Below, piece by piece: positions 8,207-16,735 of a DNA stretch of 64,000 nucleotides. Below the pieces are notes generated by a model. It did no database searches. It saw only the letters and a list, made by a program, of their open reading frames with translations, and was not told the origin of the DNA. The position numbers were made by a program, and so were the translations under genes. The stretch's first letter is position 1, and every line of letters starts with the position of its first letter. Source of the stretch: Neolewinella maritima (GTDB lineage: Bacteria > Bacteroidota > Bacteroidia > Chitinophagales > Saprospiraceae); assembly GCF_923081025.1 (NCBI RefSeq), contig NZ_CAKLPZ010000003.1, positions 1 to 64,000 of the forward strand, read 5' to 3'.

Positions 8207-11098
8207 GTGCTATCTACTCTCCGCTACGGCCTATTGGTCGTGCTCTGCGGTGGAGTCCCCCTGAGTCTTTCGGCGCAGCAGCTGGACTTCACACCTTCCC
8301 CCTCCACCCCCGAACTACGCCGTACCCTGGGCGAACAGTTTGCCCCCGGCGTACGGACCCTCAGCCTGCGTACGGAAAAAGCCGCCGCGGACCAAGCGGA
8401 CACCACAGGCGATACCCTCGTACTGCGGATCCCCGACCCCGACGGCAAGGGCAATATCGTGCTGGACCTGCATCCGGTAGACCTCTATGCCCCCACCGCC
8501 ACGGTGCGCCTGCTCACGCCCACGGGAGAACAGCAACATCCGCTGCCCCGCCGGCTCACCTACCGCGGCCACGTGCGGGGCAGGCCCGACCAGCGGGCAG
8601 CCTTCGTACGGTCCGGTAGCTACCTGTCGGGACAGATCCTGCGCAATGGACAGCGGACCTACCTGGTGCCCGCGCATACCCTCGCACCTGCGGCCCCGCC
8701 CGACCGCTTCGTGCTGTATAAGGAAGCAGCGCGGAAGCAGGCCCCCGCCCCCGAAGTACGCTGCGGCGTGGACGAAGCCGCGGCGCACGATAAACGGGCG
8801 ACCCGGAAGGCGAACGCCCAGCAGCTGACCGGGCAGTGCTATCGGGTCGCGCTAGGGGTAGCCTCCGATTACCAGCTGTACCAGGACCAGGGCAGCGACG
8901 TGCAGAACGTCATCAACCACGTCGCTACCGTGATGCTGGACGTAGTGACCGACTACACCACGGACGACTTCGACGACGCGCTCGACTTCCAGATCGCAGA
9001 GCAGGTGATCGCCACCTGCGCGGACTGCGACCCCTGGACGCCCTCCACCGATCCCGGCGAACTGCTGAGCGACTTCGGGGACTGGATCGACGGGGGAGGC
9101 TTTAGTCAGCCCGTATCCATGGGCCAGCTGCGGACGACCCGCAACTTCGACGGCAGCACCGTAGGACTGGCCTGGCGAAGCCCTGACCTGCTGTGCCGTC
9201 AGGGTGCCAACCACGTGCTGCAGGATTATACCAGCGACCCGGAACTGCTGCGTGTGCTCACCTCCCACGAGATCGGCCACAACCTCAACGCCACCCACGA
9301 TGCCAGCGGCAGCAGTACGATCATGGCCCCGTCGATCAATCGCACGACCAGTTGGTCGGCCGCTTCGGTCACCACGATCGATCAGACGGTGGACGACAGC
9401 CAGGCCTGTCTGAACGCCTGCGCCGCCCCGGCCTGCGCCCCGGTGGAAGACGTGACGATCGACGCGCTCACCGCCAGCGGCTTCGAGCTGAGCTGGACAG
9501 CTGGTACGGCGGGTAGCTACCAAATCCGCGTAGTGGACGCGCAGACGGATGTGCAACTGTACGAACAGACCACAAGCTCGAACGCACCGGGACTGATCGA
9601 GCCGCCCGGCTGGGAGCGCTGCCGGTCTTACCGGGTGAGTGTGGCTACGGACTGTGGGGCAGGGGAGTACGCGCCGCCCGTCACCCTGCTGCTGCGCTAC
9701 ACCGCGGCGGGCTGTGCCGACTTCGTAGCCGACACCACCTTCGCCTGGGGTACGCTGCCGGTGACCTTCACGGACCTTTCCCTGGAGGCTACGCGCTGGG
9801 ACTGGGACTTCGGCGACGGTACCACCTCCACCGCACAGCACCCCACCCATACCTATACGACACCGGGCCACTACACCGTGCGCCTGACGGTGAACGATGG
9901 CGGCCACAGTACGACGCGTACCGGCCTGGTGCAGCTGCTACGTGCCGAGGTGGCCGCCCCCTACGCCGTCGACGATGGCGGTAATATGGAGGGGGGCGAC
10001 TTCGCGGTGGGTAGTCTCACCCCGGGGCAGGAGGTACTCTTCGAGCAGGGCCGGCCGGTGGACTACTTCAGCAACCAGTCCACCAGCTGGGTCACTAAGC
10101 TCTCCGGCGACGTAGCGGGCCGTACGAGCCGGTCGGTGCTGCTGGGACCAGAGTTCGACCTGCGTACGGTGACCAATCCGGTCGTGCAGTTCGATCTGGG
10201 CATGGAGGCCCTGTACTGTAATGCGCCCTATGCCATGCAACTGCAGTACACCACCGACCGGGGAGCTAGCTGGACCCGACTGGGTAGCGCGGCCGATCCG
10301 GACTGGTACAACAAGGACCCGGCGGACGACTGCCCCCTGGCGGCCGGCGTATTTGCCGACCAGACGGGCTGGTTGTTCAGCAGTCCCGGCGAGTCCTTTG
10401 CCTACCCCCTGGACGCCCTGCAGGGGGAAGCCTCCGTTATCTTCCGCTTCGTGTTCAGCGTGGCGGGCGGTTACTCCCCGCAGGGGTATCGCCGGGGGGC
10501 GCAGGTGGACAACTTCACGGTCAGCGGACAGGAGGCCGGCACGGCCATGCCGGTCGACCTGCTGTCCTTCAGCGGGCGGCAGGAACAGCGGCAGGTAATA
10601 CTGGAGTGGGAGACCGCCAGCGAGTCGGACAACGACCACTTCCTGATCGAACGGCGCACGGCGCAGGGGGAGTACACCGCGCTCAGCCGGGTGGGCGGGG
10701 CGGGCACCACGCGGGTGGCCCGGTCGTACCGCAGCGTGGATCCGACGCCCGGTGCCGGCATCAACTACTACCGCCTCACCCAGGTCGACTACGACGGTAG
10801 CCGCACGGTATACCCCCGGGTGGTGGCGGCGACCTATGCAGTGGACGCCGCGGGCACGGTGTATCCAAACCCGGTGGTGGGGGACGTGCTGAAGCTCGAC
10901 TTTCCCACGGCAGACGGGGGGGAGGTGCAGCTATCGCTGTACGATCAGCGCGGCCGCTGCGTGTACGCTACGGTGGTCACGGTACAGCCCTACGCCGCTA
11001 CCATTAGCCTGCCCATGGAGGGCCTGGCGCGGGGGGTGTATAGCCTGCGGACGCGCTACGGCGCAGTGGTACAGCGGTGGCGGGTGGTGCGGGGGTAG
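8207..11098 (+). CDS. Secreted T9SS zinc metalloprotease (reprolysin-like) with FN3, PKD and sorting domains
   Basis: This is a predicted extracellular protease exported by the Sec system and then T9SS. From GTG 8207 the product (963 residues) has a good signal peptide ending at LSLSA-QQ. A propeptide with a possible cysteine switch (EVRCGVDE) precedes the metzincin catalytic domain, with HEIGHNLNATH giving zinc ligands His354, His358 and His364 and Glu355 as base, and a downstream Met-turn candidate (TIMAPSI). A fibronectin III-like segment, a PKD domain (WDWDFGDGTTST), a jelly-roll-like region and a C-terminal type A sorting domain (VYPNPVVGD to the end) follow. Starting at 8141 would place 22 unrelated residues before the signal. 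Family assignment to M12B rather than another metzincin is moderate. Confidence 0.9.
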   Translation: MLSTLRYGLLVVLCGGVPLSLSAQQLDFTPSPSTPELRRTLGEQFAPGVRTLSLRTEKAAADQADTTGDTLVLRIPDPDGKGNIVLDLHPVDLYAPTATVRLLTPTGEQQHPLPRRLTYRGHVRGRPDQRAAFVRSGSYLSGQILRNGQRTYLVPAHTLAPAAPPDRFVLYKEAARKQAPAPEVRCGVDEAAAHDKRATRKANAQQLTGQCYRVALGVASDYQLYQDQGSDVQNVINHVATVMLDVVTDYTTDDFDDALDFQIAEQVIATCADCDPWTPSTDPGELLSDFGDWIDGGGFSQPVSMGQLRTTRNFDGSTVGLAWRSPDLLCRQGANHVLQDYTSDPELLRVLTSHEIGHNLNATHDASGSSTIMAPSINRTTSWSAASVTTIDQTVDDSQACLNACAAPACAPVEDVTIDALTASGFELSWTAGTAGSYQIRVVDAQTDVQLYEQTTSSNAPGLIEPPGWERCRSYRVSVATDCGAGEYAPPVTLLLRYTAAGCADFVADTTFAWGTLPVTFTDLSLEATRWDWDFGDGTTSTAQHPTHTYTTPGHYTVRLTVNDGGHSTTRTGLVQLLRAEVAAPYAVDDGGNMEGGDFAVGSLTPGQEVLFEQGRPVDYFSNQSTSWVTKLSGDVAGRTSRSVLLGPEFDLRTVTNPVVQFDLGMEALYCNAPYAMQLQYTTDRGASWTRLGSAADPDWYNKDPADDCPLAAGVFADQTGWLFSSPGESFAYPLDALQGEASVIFRFVFSVAGGYSPQGYRRGAQVDNFTVSGQEAGTAMPVDLLSFSGRQEQRQVILEWETASESDNDHFLIERRTAQGEYTALSRVGGAGTTRVARSYRSVDPTPGAGINYYRLTQVDYDGSRTVYPRVVAATYAVDAAGTVYPNPVVGDVLKLDFPTADGGEVQLSLYDQRGRCVYATVVTVQPYAATISLPMEGLARGVYSLRTRYGAVVQRWRVVRG

Positions 11099-11260
11099 GC
11101 GGGGCGGGCTAAACTTAGGGCTGACAACCGTAGGAATAGCGTCCGTTAGGTGCTACTTTTACGGCGTATAACCAAATGGCCTAGCTATCCGTTTACGATC
11201 ATAGCACCCCGGAAGCTGTGAAGGCCGACGGGGGGCACCGCCCACTTTCAACGTCCGACT

Positions 11261-12067
11261 ATGCACCTCAGTCCCGCCGCGTGCGAGGAATTTACGACGC
11301 TCAACGAACGCCTCCTGGCCTTTGCCGGCAACGATGCCGTGTTCGGCAATCCTGAGTTGATCGAGCGCTTTCTGAGCAGCGAGTCCGGTGCCGGGCTCAA
11401 CGAGAAGCAGCGCCGTAAAGTACGCAACTTCAGTACCGTGAAGCAGGGGCAGTTCTACCTGGTCAAGCAGTACAAGAAGTACGCCGTACTCATGGACGAC
11501 CACCGCCTGTACGGGGTGGTGGGCATGTGCGAGAGTCCCGAGCAGATGGTGGACGGCGAGCTGCCGGCCCTGGTGGAGGCCGTGCTACAACCCTTCGATA
11601 ACAAAATCGTAATCGCCGAACTGTCACCCACCGACGCGGGGGAAGACGCCCCGAGCCGCAGTGACATCGAATACGAATTCAAACAGATTAAAGACGTGCG
11701 CGGAATTACCGAAACCCTCGACCCCCGAATGCTGGAACAACAGGCCAGCCCCGCCGCCCAGCGCGCCGAGAAGCAACTGCGGCAGTACCTGAAAACCTCC
11801 GCTACCCAGGAAAAGCACCGGGACGATATCGAAAAGGTGCTCAAGAAATTTCCCGAACTGCACGACGTGTACATGCAGATGTACTCCAAGCTCAGTGCCC
11901 GCAGCATCAAGAAGGAACTTAAGGCCAACGGCGTACGCGAGCGCCACTTCGCGGTGTACAATAACTCGGTCGTCGCCGTAGCCGCCACCCGCGGCGAGCT
12001 GCTCGATCAGCTGAGCGACCTGAGCTTCGACGGCATGATGGACCAGTGCGCCCTGTTCCGCCTCTAG
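11261..12067 (+). CDS. Hypothetical cytoplasmic protein
   Basis: The 268-residue product is not recognised. It has no signal peptide or transmembrane segment. Residues about 1-120 look like a mixed alpha/beta domain (GQFYLVKQYKKYAVLMDDHRLYGV); a charged, probably helical linker at roughly 135-185 is followed by a lysine-rich C-terminal part (EKVLKKFPELHDVYMQMYSKL). The start ATG at 11261 is the first in frame; the upstream spacer of 160 bp holds no strong promoter box. It lies between two secreted protease genes but shares no motif with them. The compact, codon-typical ORF supports a real gene; function is unknown. Confidence 0.75.
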   Translation: MHLSPAACEEFTTLNERLLAFAGNDAVFGNPELIERFLSSESGAGLNEKQRRKVRNFSTVKQGQFYLVKQYKKYAVLMDDHRLYGVVGMCESPEQMVDGELPALVEAVLQPFDNKIVIAELSPTDAGEDAPSRSDIEYEFKQIKDVRGITETLDPRMLEQQASPAAQRAEKQLRQYLKTSATQEKHRDDIEKVLKKFPELHDVYMQMYSKLSARSIKKELKANGVRERHFAVYNNSVVAVAATRGELLDQLSDLSFDGMMDQCALFRL

Positions 12068-12174
12068 CCGTTGGCCGAACTTCGGCCTAGGTTCATCGTG
12101 AAACCTTCCCGACGGAGGGGCCGCTGTCGATCTTGCAAAGGTCAATATCGACGCAGCTACTAAATACCCCCACC

Positions 12175-12546
12175 GTGTCTCCCCTCCGGGAGGAGGCAGC
12201 TCACCCAGCTTCCTACCTCGACGGTCGCCTCACCGACCGCATCTTCATCCATCACCGCGACCGCCTACTGCGCGTCTTCCTCCGCGATATCCACTACATC
12301 GAGGCCCAACGCGCGTACTGCCGCCTGGTCACTACGTCGGCCACCTACACCCTGTCCATCTCCCTGGGCGCGCTGGAGCGGCAGCTCACCGGCTCCGGTC
12401 TCCTGCGGGTGCACCGCTCCTACCTGGTCAACCTGTGCTGGGTAGAAGCGGTGGCCGACCACTGCCTCGTGATCGGTACCACCAGTATTCCGGTAGCCCG
12501 CGCGCAGCGTACGGAACTGGATCGCCACCTGCGCTTCATTCACTAA
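12175..12546 (+). CDS. Stand-alone LytTR DNA-binding regulator
   Basis: LytTR domains bind direct repeats in promoters and usually follow a receiver domain. This product (123 residues from GTG 12175; an in-frame TTG at 12133 is the alternative) contains only the LytTR fold: DRIFIHHRDRLLRVFLRDI, YIEAQRAYCRLVT, then the conserved LLRVHRSYLVNL and the final recognition region. No receiver, kinase or membrane segment is attached, so it may respond to expression level or an unseen signal rather than phosphorylation. A GATCTTGC sequence at 12129-12136 resembles the promoter boxes seen elsewhere, which favours the GTG start. A T9SS metalloprotease gene follows 146 bp downstream and is a possible target. 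Confidence 0.85.
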   Translation: MSPLREEAAHPASYLDGRLTDRIFIHHRDRLLRVFLRDIHYIEAQRAYCRLVTTSATYTLSISLGALERQLTGSGLLRVHRSYLVNLCWVEAVADHCLVIGTTSIPVARAQRTELDRHLRFIH

Positions 12547-12692
12547 GGGGCGCGGTCGCGGGAATGCGCAGCGGTGAGCGGGTGAATGATGGTACAACGC
12601 GTATGGCTGTTTACCGCATAAGTAGTAGTTTGTGGTCCGGTCGCGCTACGACCGACTGTTTTGAGACTCACGAACTTACACTACCTACGCCC

Positions 12693-14282
12693 ATGTTTTT
12701 CCTTCGTTTTCAGCTCGCCGTACCGGCGCTGCTGCTCGCTGTTTCGCTCACCGCGCAGACCCCCGACGACTACACCATCATTCACGATCACCTCCTGTGC
12801 GACCTGCCCGCCGCGCCCTTCGACGGTACGCAGCCGGTGGGCGAAGCCTACGTCTTCCGCAAGGGGGTACCCACCAAGGCCGCCGATGTAGCGATCACCT
12901 ACTTCCAGGCCGGGGAATCGCTCAACGGCCGGCGTTGCGTCGACCTCGAAGAGGGTGCCCAGTCCGCCTTTGACCGCGCGGTAGCCATCTGGGTGGACGT
13001 ACTGCGCCCCGAGCAGCAGCTGAATATCGACGTCTGCTTCACCAAGGACCTCAGTGACGGTACGCTCGGCCAGGCCAGCACCAGCTTCATCCGGCCGGCA
13101 AACAGTGCCGACCTGGGGAACGAGGACTTGTTCTACCCCAAGGCCGTATACGAACAACTCGTTGGGAGCAATCTGAGCGGTACGGACATGAGTATCTACT
13201 TCAACGCCGATCAGTTCTTCTACTACGGGGAGGATGAGTTCGACCTGCCCGCCATTGCCTTCGACTTTACGACGCTGGCGGTACATGAGTTGGGCCATGG
13301 TCTCGGTTTTTCGGGTAAGCCGACCTACTCCCCCGGCAATAGCTCTATCGGCTTCAATCAGGGACAAATGGGTGATCAGGAGCCCATCTTTATCCCCACC
13401 GTATTCGACCGCGGGGTGGCCCTGGGCAGCGCGCCGATCGCCATCGTGGAGCTACCCGCCGGGTCGCAGACCTTAGATAATGCCCTACTGGGGCGTGAAG
13501 GTGGACTGTTCTTCGATCAGGAGCAGCTCGGTGCCTTTACGGATCAGGAGGAGCGGTTCAAACTGTACACGCCGGACGTGTACAATCGGGGCTCGTCCTA
13601 CAGCCACCTCGACGACGCCAAGGAGGTCATGTACTACCGGCAGAGGCAGGGTGCCTTCAATCGCAATCCCGGCAACGCCGCCGCCGTCATGCAGTCCATC
13701 GGCTGGGCCGGACAGAATCAGGTCGCCGCCCCCGTGGAGTTGCTGGCCTTCACCGCCACGGCGGACGATGCCGGGGTGCTGCTCCGCTGGACCACCAGCT
13801 CCGAAACCGAAAATGCCGGCTTCACCGTAGAAGCTAGCCCGGATGGTACCCGCTTTGCCGCTATCGGTGAGGTGGCTGGTCAGGGCACGACGACCGAGAC
13901 GCAGCACTACAGCCTGACCGATCCCACCCCCCGGGCGGGCACTACCTACTACCGGCTACGGCAGACCGACTTCGACGGTACCTTCAGCCTCAGCGACGTG
14001 GTCTCGGTCGACTTCGTAGTCACCCACTCGATACTCGGCAATCCCTATCCCAATCCGAGCGCCGCTACGCAGGTGACCCTGGATTATACCACCGAGCAGT
14101 CTCGCACCCTGACCGGTCGGCTGTACGGCATCACCGGTCAGGTACTACGGCAGTGGCGGCAGGACGTCGGTGCCGGGCGGAGCCAACTCACCGTCGACCT
14201 CACGGACCTGTCTGCCGGCGTATACCTCCTACAGCTGCACGACGGGCGCGAGGGTCAGCTGCGCCGGCTGCGGGTCGAGTAG
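12693..14282 (+). CDS. Secreted T9SS zinc metalloprotease (HELGH motif)
   Basis: Predicted extracellular metallopeptidase of 529 residues. The N-terminus from ATG 12693 is a typical signal peptide (LAVPALLLAVSLTAQ). The catalytic motif HELGHGLGFSG places His198, Glu199 and His202 as zinc-binding and catalytic residues, preceded by a strand with FTTLAV; the third ligand is not obvious. After the catalytic part comes the VELLAFTATADDAGVLLRW-type domain shared by three T9SS cargo proteins in this window, and a type A sorting domain (PYPNPSAAT to the end). Earlier in-frame codons from 12435 would run through the LytTR gene and are not the start. It follows the orphan LytTR gene in the same direction. 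Confidence 0.88.
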   Translation: MFFLRFQLAVPALLLAVSLTAQTPDDYTIIHDHLLCDLPAAPFDGTQPVGEAYVFRKGVPTKAADVAITYFQAGESLNGRRCVDLEEGAQSAFDRAVAIWVDVLRPEQQLNIDVCFTKDLSDGTLGQASTSFIRPANSADLGNEDLFYPKAVYEQLVGSNLSGTDMSIYFNADQFFYYGEDEFDLPAIAFDFTTLAVHELGHGLGFSGKPTYSPGNSSIGFNQGQMGDQEPIFIPTVFDRGVALGSAPIAIVELPAGSQTLDNALLGREGGLFFDQEQLGAFTDQEERFKLYTPDVYNRGSSYSHLDDAKEVMYYRQRQGAFNRNPGNAAAVMQSIGWAGQNQVAAPVELLAFTATADDAGVLLRWTTSSETENAGFTVEASPDGTRFAAIGEVAGQGTTTETQHYSLTDPTPRAGTTYYRLRQTDFDGTFSLSDVVSVDFVVTHSILGNPYPNPSAATQVTLDYTTEQSRTLTGRLYGITGQVLRQWRQDVGAGRSQLTVDLTDLSAGVYLLQLHDGREGQLRRLRVE

Positions 14283-14352
14283 TACGAAGCTCTGATATTG
14301 GGTCATGCAACTACACCCCCGGTCCACGGGTTACTGGGGGGGACATTTGCCT

Positions 14353-16650
14353 ATGAACCTTCACCAACCACTGGCCCGGCTACACCACTGGCGGGCCTCG
14401 CGACCGAAGACTTTCTACGCGCTGGCGACGGTGCTTGGCCTGGCTACGGTAGGCTTCGTGGCGGTCGTCGGTCTGCTACTTGCCGTCAGCTACAGTGGCT
14501 TCGGGCATATGCCTAGCCGGCAGGAGCTGCTCGACTACCGCAATGATATCGGTAGTGAAGCCTACGACGTGAACGGGCAGAGCCTGGGCCGCTTCTTTAA
14601 ACAAGACCGCGAGGAAACTACCTATGAAGAGTTGCCAGAGCACCTGGTACAGGCCTTGGTGGCTACGGAAGACAGCCGCTTCTACACCCACGGCGGGGTA
14701 GACTGGGAGGCCTACGGACGGGTGTTCTACAAAACCATCCTGCAGGGCAACGACGACCAGGGTGGGGGATCTACGCTTAGCCAGCAATTGATCAAGAACG
14801 CCTACGGCCGGCCGGCACTGGGGTACGGCTACCGCTTCGATATGCTACTACATAAGCTACGCGAAGCTATCCTGGCCCGGCGCCTTGAGGACGTTATGCC
14901 TAAGGAGGAGGTCATGGAGCGCTACCTCAATACGGTCAGCTTTCCGGGCAATACCTTTGGCATCACCGCCGCCTCCCGCCGCTACTTCCAGGTGGAGCCG
15001 GCCGATCTGACCGTGCGGCAGGCCGCCAGTCTGGTCGCTTCCCTGAAGGGCACGAGCAGTTATGACCCCCGCCGCGCTCCGGAGCGCAACGCCAAGCGGA
15101 CAGACCTCGTACTGACCCTCATGGGACGGGCCGGCTACCTCAGCGCCGAGCAAGTTGCCGCCGCCCAGGCCGCTCCCCTCTGCATGGTCTACTACCGCGA
15201 GCCGCCCCGGGCCGTAGAAGCCCCTTACTTCACGCAAAAAGTACGGCAGCAGACCGCGGAGCTCCTCGCCGAGCTGACCCACCCGAACGGCCGGCCGTAT
15301 AACCTGTACACCGACAACCTGCGCATCTATACCACGCTCGACCTGCGCTACCAGGCCCACGCCGAGCGGGCTGTCACGCGGCAGATGAAGATCCTACAGC
15401 GCGACTTCGAGCGCCACCTGGGCCGGCGCGATCCCTGGGAGACCCAGGCCTCCCTGGCCGGCGCCATCCGCAGCAGCGACCGCTGGCGGCAGGGTCGGCA
15501 GGCCGGCATCGATAGCCTCGCCCTGGTCGATAGCTTCAACGTCAAACGCGCCATGCAACTGCCCGTGCCGCACGGCGAACCACTGGTGGGGCAGTACAGC
15601 GCCCTGGATAGTGTAGCCCACTCCCTGCGCTACCTGCGGGCCGGCTTCCTGGTGTTAGATCATACGGACGGCTCCGTGCGCGCCTGGGTGGGGGGATCGG
15701 ACTTTGGCTTCAGTCGCTACGATCACGTGACCAGCCGCCGGCAGACGGGCTCCACCTTCAAGGCCTTTGTGTACGCTGCCGCCCTCGCTCAGGGCTACGA
15801 CCCCTGCTACCGCATCAGCAACAGCCTACAGACCTACGCCGACGAAGACGGACCCTGGACGCCGCACAACTCCGACTGGGTACACGGGGGCACCTACAGT
15901 ATGCACGGTGCCCTGACGCACTCCAGCAACGTAGCCGCCGTGAAGATGATCATGGAAGAGACCCCCGAGCCGGTCGTAGCGCTATCGCGGGAACTCGGTA
16001 TCACCGGCGAGATCCGCCCCATTCCCAGTATCGCCCTGGGTACGGTGGAGAGCACCCTGTTCGAGATGGTCGGAGCCTACGCTACCTTCCCCAGTGGAGG
16101 TACCTATACCGAGCCGTACTTCATCAGTCGCATCGAGAATGCCGACGGGGAGGTCATCTATACCCACCAGTCCGAAGCAGAGCGCGTACTCAGCGAAGCG
16201 CAGGCCGCTACGATGGTGACCATGCTACGGCGGGTCGTCGAGCGTGGTACGGCCAGCCGGCTGCGCTGGGAGTACGGGGTGCTATCGCCCACCATCGGCA
16301 AGACCGGAACTACCCAGAACATGGCCGACGGCTGGTACGTAGGCAGCACGCCGGGTCTGACCGGCGGAGCCTGGGTGGGCGGAGAGAACACGGGCGTGCG
16401 ATACCGCTCCGGACAAATGGGTAACGGTGCACGGTCGGCCCTGCCGATCTGGGCCTACTTCCTGCAGAACGTGGAGGCGGACACCGCACTCGTGCTGGGG
16501 CCGCAGGAGGACTTCCCCGAGCCACCCGAGGAAGTACAGCAAAGCCTGCGGTGTGCCGACTTTATCCCCCCGGTACAGCAGGTCGAGCTACTGGAGGAGC
16601 CGGAAGAGCGGGAGGTGCGGGTCGTGCCGGTACTGAGTACGGAACTGTAG
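14353..16650 (+). CDS. Bifunctional penicillin-binding protein, class A (transglycosylase/transpeptidase)
   Basis: The protein polymerises and cross-links peptidoglycan in the periplasm. From ATG 14353 it has 765 residues: a short cytoplasmic tail, one membrane anchor (about 21-46), a GT51 glycosyltransferase domain with catalytic Glu106 in TEDSRFY and the GGGSTLSQQLIKN block (138-149), and a transpeptidase domain with the nucleophile in GSTFK (Ser467, Lys470), SSN at 524-526 and KTG at 650-652. All active-site motifs are complete. An in-frame ATG at 14305 would add 16 residues and cannot be excluded. The acidic C-terminal tail (VELLEEPEEREVRVV) is unstructured. It is an isolated gene after the metalloprotease, and belongs to the PBP1A-like group. 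Confidence 0.95.
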   Translation: MNLHQPLARLHHWRASRPKTFYALATVLGLATVGFVAVVGLLLAVSYSGFGHMPSRQELLDYRNDIGSEAYDVNGQSLGRFFKQDREETTYEELPEHLVQALVATEDSRFYTHGGVDWEAYGRVFYKTILQGNDDQGGGSTLSQQLIKNAYGRPALGYGYRFDMLLHKLREAILARRLEDVMPKEEVMERYLNTVSFPGNTFGITAASRRYFQVEPADLTVRQAASLVASLKGTSSYDPRRAPERNAKRTDLVLTLMGRAGYLSAEQVAAAQAAPLCMVYYREPPRAVEAPYFTQKVRQQTAELLAELTHPNGRPYNLYTDNLRIYTTLDLRYQAHAERAVTRQMKILQRDFERHLGRRDPWETQASLAGAIRSSDRWRQGRQAGIDSLALVDSFNVKRAMQLPVPHGEPLVGQYSALDSVAHSLRYLRAGFLVLDHTDGSVRAWVGGSDFGFSRYDHVTSRRQTGSTFKAFVYAAALAQGYDPCYRISNSLQTYADEDGPWTPHNSDWVHGGTYSMHGALTHSSNVAAVKMIMEETPEPVVALSRELGITGEIRPIPSIALGTVESTLFEMVGAYATFPSGGTYTEPYFISRIENADGEVIYTHQSEAERVLSEAQAATMVTMLRRVVERGTASRLRWEYGVLSPTIGKTGTTQNMADGWYVGSTPGLTGGAWVGGENTGVRYRSGQMGNGARSALPIWAYFLQNVEADTALVLGPQEDFPEPPEEVQQSLRCADFIPPVQQVELLEEPEEREVRVVPVLSTEL

Positions 16651-16735
16651 GGGGAGCTTTCGCGCGTGTCCATAGAATTGTGTATGTTAGTGTAGTTGAT
16701 TTGGCGGTTGAGCCACTCATTTGAACAACTCACTA

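Noticed and set aside
8852-9907. Minus-strand ORF of 351 codons opposite the reprolysin-like gene
   Set aside because: No motifs, biased composition, mirrors the codon pattern of the real gene.
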